DNA from: a virus
Length of the DNA stretch: 48,999 nucleotides
Direction: 5' to 3' (one strand)
IMG/VR virus record: IMGVR_UViG_3300020420_000022
Span: 1-48,999 of that record
Within the stretch, counting starts at the first letter, position 1, and every line of letters starts with the position of its first letter. This document shows, one piece after another, positions 30,401-39,400 of the stretch. The position numbers were made by a program, and so were the translations under genes. A model generated the notes under the pieces. That model was not told the origin of the DNA. It saw only the letters and a program-made list of their open reading frames with translations, and ran no database searches.

Positions 30401-33400
30401 GGTTCATCTTGATCATCAAGTCCTATATTAGCATTTGTAAATTCTGGTTCATATAATAGTGGGAATCTAAACTCAGTATCACTTAGAATCTCAGAAATTC
30501 TAAATGTACCATCAAACGGTGTCTTAATAACATCAATAAATGAGTTTGTACCAACAGGAGAGTTAGCACCAAGTCTTGATGGGTCAAAGTAGTAAGTAAT
30601 ATTAGTAACTTCTCCACCGATTGTAAACTGAACAGTAGGTGTCTCAGTTGCAGATGCTACACCAGGAGTTCCTTCTCTTTCAATAACGTTGAATGAGTAT
30701 TCAAGTTTAAACTGGTTGTCTTGTGAGAATGATAAGAAATATCCGAAGTTAGATGCATCACTCATATCAAAGATATAAGAATGATTTCTAACCAACAATA
30801 ATGTTGGGTGCTTAGATGATATCTTGACATTCGCAATACCACTGTTTACAAATAATGGGTCAGCAGTTGCAGTTGAACGAAGTCTATATGTGTAATCTCT
30901 TGAAGAGAATAGTTCTTGTACAAAGAATGATCCATTAAATTCAGCAGTTGTGAATCCTTCAACATATAGAATGTCATTTGCGTTTAGATTATGCTTAGTA
31001 GTAGCAGTTGCATATATTAAGTCAGTTCTTGTATTAGCAGTTCTAATAATATCTTTATCAAGGTTTACAGTAAATCTAATCTTACTTACAGATCCAATTC
31101 CATCGATATCTGCTATCTTTGGATTATCTGCGTTTGGTATAGCCGTGATACTATTACCTAGCGAAATTACGTCACCAACTATGAAATCGGAATCTGTGTA
31201 GATTCCCATAATTTGTATTCGATAATCGTTCTCAGCATATGGTCTGAATCTAGCAAACGAATCTAATCCTGTATATGTTGAAACGTATGCCCAGTTGACA
31301 TTTCCATCACTAACAGTACCAGTTGTATGTACAGGAGCAGTTGGTCCAGCAATACCATCTGCTTGTGCCTGATACTTGTATCTACCATAGTAAACAAAAT
31401 CATTAGCAGAATAAGATCTATTTTCTTCCCATTCTGGTTCGGATGGTCTGGGCCAAGCATAGTCTGCAAGATTAACTTGTAATGTTCCAGATACACTAAT
31501 AAAGTTCCATGTGACAGCACCATCAGTAACTATACCAATAGAGTGTGTAGGAGCAGTTCCACCTGATGTAGCAGAGTTTGTAGCAGCATATATCTTACCA
31601 GAACTATAAACCTGATCTCCAACAACATATGCCTTACCAGTTACCCATTGTTCCTGTGGACGCTTAACATTGAACTCTATGTTGTCAATAGTGTTTTCTT
31701 CGTTAGTATCGTTTCTAAATCTGTCAGAATCGTTAAAGGTACCATATATCTTACCAATCTTGTATTTGGTGCCTAATCCAGGATTATTAAGTGTTCCTGT
31801 TGGAACTCCAACAATAGTACCAAATGCTTGTGTTACACCTTGGGAATTGAACTGTTGAATGATAGTTCCCTTAGAATACTTGATTGCTTGGTTAAATGTG
31901 AATTCTAGGACGTTATCAATCTTAGAATACCCAGCATCCCTAATATAGTATTTTGCAACAACATTAGGTGTAACAAGTAGTCTCTTACCTAATGGAGTTG
32001 GAATAGTCGAAGTTTTAGACGCAAATGATGTAATTGTCTCTGAGAACGTATAAGTTCCTGGACTTAGTTGAGAAGTCACGTCAGAGTAGTCTAATATCTG
32101 TAATCCACTTGCACCTTCGTTCCAAACGGTAATTACTGGATTATTAAGATTATTAATGTTGAGATTTGTATTTTCTGTAAATACGAGTCCATCTGTTGAT
32201 GTTTGGTAATCAGCACGCTTACTATGCTCTCTATCAAACTTAATGTAGTCAGTATTGCTATTAACTGTTGTAATACGATATCTTTCGGTAGGAACTTGTA
32301 AAGATGATCCAGTATAGACTGCTCTTGCTTCAATAGCGATATCATCAATATGTCCAAGGAATGAGTTGGTAATTGCTTGTCCTGATGTTGCACAACCGAT
32401 TGTAAGGTCATCCATTGCAATATCAGCAGTGCTAGTTGCAGTATTTGTTCTTACACCATCAAAATAGACAGAATAGTCATATGAACCCAAACTAGGTTCT
32501 TCTTTAACAAATGCAATGTGATGCCAGTTACCAGCGTCCATTGTAGTGAAATATGTTGATCCAACTGAATCAACAGTCACTGCACTTGCACCTTGGGGTG
32601 CAATCACCATTCTGATCTTACCAAAGTTGGCATCCGACGCTGCACCGATAATATTGAGTTTTACAGTCGAACCAGCGTCATCTATCGCTGTAATCATCTC
32701 CATTATTGGATTATTGGAGTCATGAGACGTATCCATCTTAACCCACATCGCAACAGTCCAATCATCATTGTTATCAAGGTTTGCCCATGATAAAGAACCG
32801 TATTGTTGGAATTTAAGTGATCCTGTACCAAATTTTTGAACTGTACTGTCATAAACAAGTTGTGCACTGTTTACAATCGTAGGAATTGCCTTTTTCTGTT
32901 TTGTAGAGTCAAAGTAAAGATCGTTAGTGTCATTAAAACGATATACAGCACTTTGGACTGATTTTTGAATATTTGCTGGAATTATGACATCACCAGAGTT
33001 ATCAACAGTATGATTATGTGCAGTAAACCCTAAACCGTAATCTGTTGTTGAAGTTCCACTATTCCAAGCACCAGAAATGACATTTGACTTTTTAAGAGTC
33101 GTTCCATCGTATTTGATGTAATTAATAATTGCTTGTTGGTTATTATCTTCATATAAGACATGTGTAACAAGATTAATGTTTCCAAACTCATCAAGAGAGA
33201 TACCAGCGTGTGTAATTGACTCAAAAGGAATACTAGGTGCAATAATCTTTGAGAATACCCATGTTGGGTTAGCAGCAGTGGTTTCAACCTGTGACATTGC
33301 AATTTTGAACAATGCAACACCATAATGCTTAGTTCCATTCCACATATCACATGTGAAGAACAAATCATTGTAAGAATCAATAACAAACTGTGGTCTTCTT

Positions 33401-36400
33401 ACCTGACCACCAGATACTGCTAATTTCTTAACATATCTCATTTCAATGTTAGATCCATCATAGATCATCTCACCAAACATGAGATCGTTGTTATCTAAGT
33501 CAATACCAGTGAATATAATCTTATTATTTCCAATATAATGAATCTGATGTAATTGTTCTCCTTTATTAGGTGAAGCAAACTTACGTTTCTCGATAACATC
33601 ACCTAAACTGTTAAGTTGCATGATCCAGATGTCATCTGGGTCAACTGAGTTAGTATCTGTCCAACCACAGATGTATAGACGTTGTTCATCGTCCATATAG
33701 AGGTCACCAGCATAGTCAGACCTTGTTGAACCTGATACACCAGCAATTTCCTTCTGCCACTCAACAATACCCTCTGGGTTGTTAGCATTATCAAGACCAG
33801 ATTGATATTTGACAACTAATATGTCAGGATTGTATGCAGCAGTTGATTGTGACTCTGTTTCACCAAGAACATAGATGATATGGTCATCAGCAGTTGTTTG
33901 ATCTAAGTATATACGTTTAAATCTTGCTTTCTTGATACTTGCACTTGGTAAAAGTGTTCTATCCCAAATTACACCACCAAGATCAGAGAATTTAGCTAAG
34001 AATGCAGAACTATTGCCATTTGTCTCTGTAAGTTCACCACACGCATACCATGTACGATCATCTGCTGGTTGAATGTCAAATATTTCAAATGATGCAGAAG
34101 ATTCAGCATACTGGTTTAACCAGTAGTAAGTTTTCTTGTATTGCTGTGGATGTGATACTCTAATTTGTGGTATAGCATCTACTGAGTATCCATAACCAGA
34201 ATTAATGATATTAACAGTATCAATCTTACCAGTAGTAGTATCAAGAACGACATCTAGTTCTACGTCTTGTCCTTGACTTGCAATAATCTCATAAGTTGCA
34301 GGAATCTGCTCATTATAACCAACACCTATCTGATCAACAGAGATTGTCTCAATACCAGTAACAACTGACATGTAGAATCTCTTATTTGTATTTTCTGTAA
34401 TAACTCGTGAACTTACGATAATTTCATCTTGTGCAATAAGTTCATGGTTAGCAGAAGTAATAATTTTACCGTATGGTATGTCATTTATAATTTGTTTCTG
34501 ATAAGCAGAAATACTTTGACCTACCACTGACTCAATTTGTGCAGATGCACCAAATCCACCTGTTCCTGTGTTATCAAAGAACAATGTATCATTAACCTGA
34601 TATGATACACCTGGGTTTTCAATAACAAACCCATCAATCTGTGCAGATTCAAATTTTGTAGTTGTTTCTACTTCAATATCAACTCTTGACTCAGCAGATA
34701 CTAATGGGAAGTAATCATATATCTGTAATGCTGCTTCTTCGGTAACTGCTTGCTGATTTGCAATCTCAACAGGAGTAATTAATCCATCACCGTCAATATC
34801 CTCTATTTCAAAGATAATTAAATCACCTTCTTTCTCAGTAACGAAAGAATCTGACTCTTGGTTAGGTTGGCGGTCAATATCAATATCAACATTAGCATAT
34901 GGATCTCTGAAACGAGAAACATCAAGAGGTATATTCTCTTGAACTGCATTTAATGATAAGTTCCATGTATCAACAACAGAGTTAAACTGTGGACCAATAA
35001 TATAAGGGAATACTGGTAAACCTGTATCTGATTCGTCAATAGTTATAAAGTATGCATAAGTTCCAGCAGGAAAATCAGGTGTCTTACAGAATCTACCGTT
35101 GTAAGGATCTAAGTCACCTCTTTGGAATGTGTATTCATAGTCATTAACAAATATACCAGCAGGATACTCTGATAATGCAGGACCGTCTGTTCTTGATGGT
35201 GTTGGGTTAGTATCTACATCATATACAACTTCATCTTTAAGTTTATAAGATGAACGCATTCTTCGTAATCCACTGTTCTGGTCAGTTGGGTCGATATATC
35301 CATATGGACCGTAGATTGGGTTACCATCAAATGCCCAACCAATAATAGGAGAGTGTGCTTCGTTAACACCTATCTCTCTGAATGATTGTGTGACTGGATC
35401 TAATACAACGTTATCACCAACAACATATCTTAGTTCTTTTGGATCTGATATATGTGCATACTCACCACCATACTGGTTATTGAATCCAGTAAATACATAT
35501 CCTCTCGCTACGTCATACTTTGATGCTAAATCGTATTCAAGGTTTTTATTCCACTGGAATACGTTTGCTTGGAATGTTGCTAGTTGACCAACCGCTTCTA
35601 AACGTACAGTTGTCATTCCTTGTGTATATCCAACACCTCTGTTTGTAATTGTTACAGATATAACTTTACCTTTATCTTCTCCTAATGTTCCAATAACAGC
35701 AACTGCCTGAGCACCAAATCCATCACCATTAATAAAGATAGTAGGTGCAGTTGTATATCCAGATCCAGAGTTAATAATAGCGATTGATACAATACGACCA
35801 TTAATAACAATAGGTTGTGCCAGAGCACCTTCACCAGAGTTTAGTCTGATTGAAGGAGTTGATGTATATCCAGCACCAGGGGATGTTAGAGTTACACCTG
35901 ATATAGGACCACGAACTTGTGCAGATGCAAGAGCACCTACTCCGCCACCACCAGTAATTGATATAGTAGGTTGAGATGTATATCCAGTTCCAGCGTTCTC
36001 TACAAGTACTCTTGTTACTCTACCATTAGTAACAACCGCTTGTGCAGTTGCACCAGATCCACCACCACCAACAATAGATATTAATGGTTGTGTTGTGTAA
36101 TTAGATCCTTCATTAGTTACAGCAATAGAGAATAAAGAACCATTAACAGTTACCGCAGCAGCAGCACCTGTACCTCCACCACCAGTTATTTCTAATGCTG
36201 GTTTTGATCCAGCGTCATAGTCCTCTCCATTTGTAAGAATACTAATACTGGTTAAAGGTCCAAATGTTACAACATCAGCAGACTTATAAGACCATGCAGC
36301 AACACCATTTACCCATGATCCGATAGGAGTATTGGGTGCAACTACTGTTCTTGTAGATACTGTCTCAACTGTTCTAGGGAATCTTAGTAACTTACGTTGG

Positions 36401-39400
36401 TTTCCTGGAATAAGTGCAGATCCTGTAAATGGTCCAACCTTGTAGTTGGGTAATCCAGATGCAGCAATGTAAACATAAGCACTATTGAAGAAGGAGTTCT
36501 GTATGTTAGATGTAAAGAGTGATATAACTTCATTAATAGAGTTTACAGTTGACTTACCTCTGTTGAGGTCAACTGATAATAGAATATTACCCTGTGGAAC
36601 AATATCAGTAGGAACAGGTAAGTTATATGTAAAGGTAAATTCATCAAGACGTGACGTTACTTCAAACGTGCCATTATATACAGCAGGGTTAGCACCATAG
36701 ATGGTAACCTTGTCTTCTACAAGTAAACCATGTGGGTTAGAACAAACAACGTTAGCAATTTGACTTATTGAATTGCTATTTTGTGTAGGATTAATCTCTG
36801 TTACCGAGATTAACTTCTTAACGTTGTATAACCATGAATTTAGACGCTTATCATTAGCAGTAGAACCTAACGCAGCAACGTTTAACTTGTCACCAGGTAG
36901 ATAATATGATCCACTGTCTTCTAAGACTGTTGTACCCGCTTCTGCAATACCTAGAACACGAAGTTTGACTTCTGTTGTTAAACCACGGTTGACATATACA
37001 AATATGTCAGAGAATATAGTAGTTCCTGGGTCCCAGTCTTCTACTACACCGTTTTTAGAACGTGTACACTCAATAAACTGGTTTAGTGATTTTTCTTTAT
37101 ACTGTACAATCTCAGAATCACCAATAATGATAGTTCCGTTCTTCTCGGGCCACCCAATAGTTGAGTCAACTGTTATTATGTTCTCTGTTGTTGTTAATGG
37201 TTCTGCAAGAACTGTTTTATAGGGAATCTTGAATACCCCTGATAATGTTTCTTCTGATATTGCTAATTCGTAAATTACATCAGTACCTTCTATGATTGAA
37301 ATGACGTTTTCAATCAATACATTAGCATCTCCTATGTTTGGATCAACAGCATCAGCAAATTGATTAAGTTGTGAGTTAGGTAAGTTAGCAGGATCACCAG
37401 ATATCAACTCTGCTCTTAAAATAGTGTCAACTATCCATGAAGCAGCAGATGGTGTAACTAATTCTTCTCTTGGGTAGTAAACATCAACCTGTTCACCAAA
37501 TAATATCTTGAATAGGTATTGTGCAGCAGTTTTTGTACCCTTAGAGATATAGAAGTCCTTAATAGTCTTAATAACCTGTATCGGATTGACCTGTGAGTAG
37601 TCAATGTTGATAGTAGGCATATATTGACGTCTAAACTTGTCAAATACCTGTCTAATGATCTGAGAGTCAAGGTTATGTACAACAGCACCACTTGAATGGT
37701 TAGTTTGTGCTAGTTGTGCTTCTTTTGCATATATCTGATTACCATAGTTGTCAAACTGTACTATATCAGATACACCACGAGCACAATTAAGGAATGCAGA
37801 GGGTTCGTAATAAGAACCAGCACTTAAAATCTTACAACCAGTGATTTCACCAAATCCAACGTCACAGGACGATGCAGCGGATAAAGGTTCGGCTATGTAC
37901 ACCTTTGGGGGCGTTTCTGTTGAGTATCCTGTACCAAAACTAATGATATTGATATCAGTAATTTCTCCGTTGAATATAGTCGCTGCTGCCAATGCTCCTG
38001 TACCACCGATTGCTTCTCCTAGTGGTCCTTTACGATCATCTACAATATAAACAGAAGGTGCGTCTGTATATCCAGCACCACCAGTTAATAGGTTAATATT
38101 AGTAACACTACCATTAGCAACAGTTACATCTAAAACCTGTGCACCAACTGGTTGTATAATTCTTGCTCTTGGTGCAGTTAAATATCCTCTACCTCTATTA
38201 TTAATAGTAACTTGAACAACCTGTCCATCAGGTGATACTGTACATGATGCTTCTGCATTAATACCATCAACAGGAGCAGGATCAATGTAAATTGTTGGAG
38301 GGTTGCTGTATCCTATACCTGTTGAAGTAACTGTGATAGAATCAACGTTTAATCTACCCTCACCATCAATAGTAGGATCACTAATTGATGCACCACCTGG
38401 GTTTTGGAAAGTAATTGCTGGAATAAAGTCATATCCAGAACCAGAGTCTGTGATAGTAACGCTATCTACCTGACCAGTAGTATCATCAACTGTAATAGCA
38501 GCAGTTGCCCTTGAACCGTTGATTAGATCACTAGGGGGTGTGATATTAATAAGTGGAGGGTTATATGATGTATATCCTTGTCCACCACTTATGAGTTGGA
38601 TGTTTTTGATTCCCGAGACAAGTGATCTTGCAGCTGAGTTGCCACCGACACCAGTCGAACTGTATATAGAAACTTTTGGAGCAAAGTTAAGTTCATATCC
38701 TGATCCTCCGTTTTTGATTATGATTGCTTCAATCTCACCATTGACTCCTATCCTTGTAACCGCCTCAGCACCCGATCCTACGGACGGAGAGACGTATTCG
38801 ATAGACCTTATATGGTAAACATCCTGTGAGGTGATATTTACAAAGAATTTGATTCTTGTATTGTTGTCAGTTAGTACATAATCGATATATGGTCTTTGTA
38901 GAGTACCATTACGATTAATAATTAGACCAATCTCTGAAATAGGTGAATATGGTTGACTATTGTAAGTAATAGGCATTGACTCGTCACCAGCAAGAGTCGC
39001 AACATCAGGATATTCTAATTTTTTGATTACTGAGTCAGCAAAACCAATATAATAAAGAATTTGTGTAAACTCTACTTGGTCAGTACCAGTTTTTGATCTT
39101 GGAGGTGTTGTAAAGACAATTTGAGAACCACTGATTGTATAATCAACAACTGGTTGCATCATTGTCCCATAAACAGTGACAACAAGGTGTTCTGCTGAGA
39201 CAGGTGAGACTGGGGTGCCTAAGAATTTAAGATCGAAGGTAGTTTTGACTCCATCGAACAAACTTATAGGACTTTCTAGGTTTTGACGCTTTTTATTAAA
39301 TTCTTCTAGTGAAATTCCTGGTGTTAAGATAGCATCAGGACCACGAACTGTTTCTTGGTAGTATATTACTTCATTGTCAATCATTACCGAACCATCTTTC

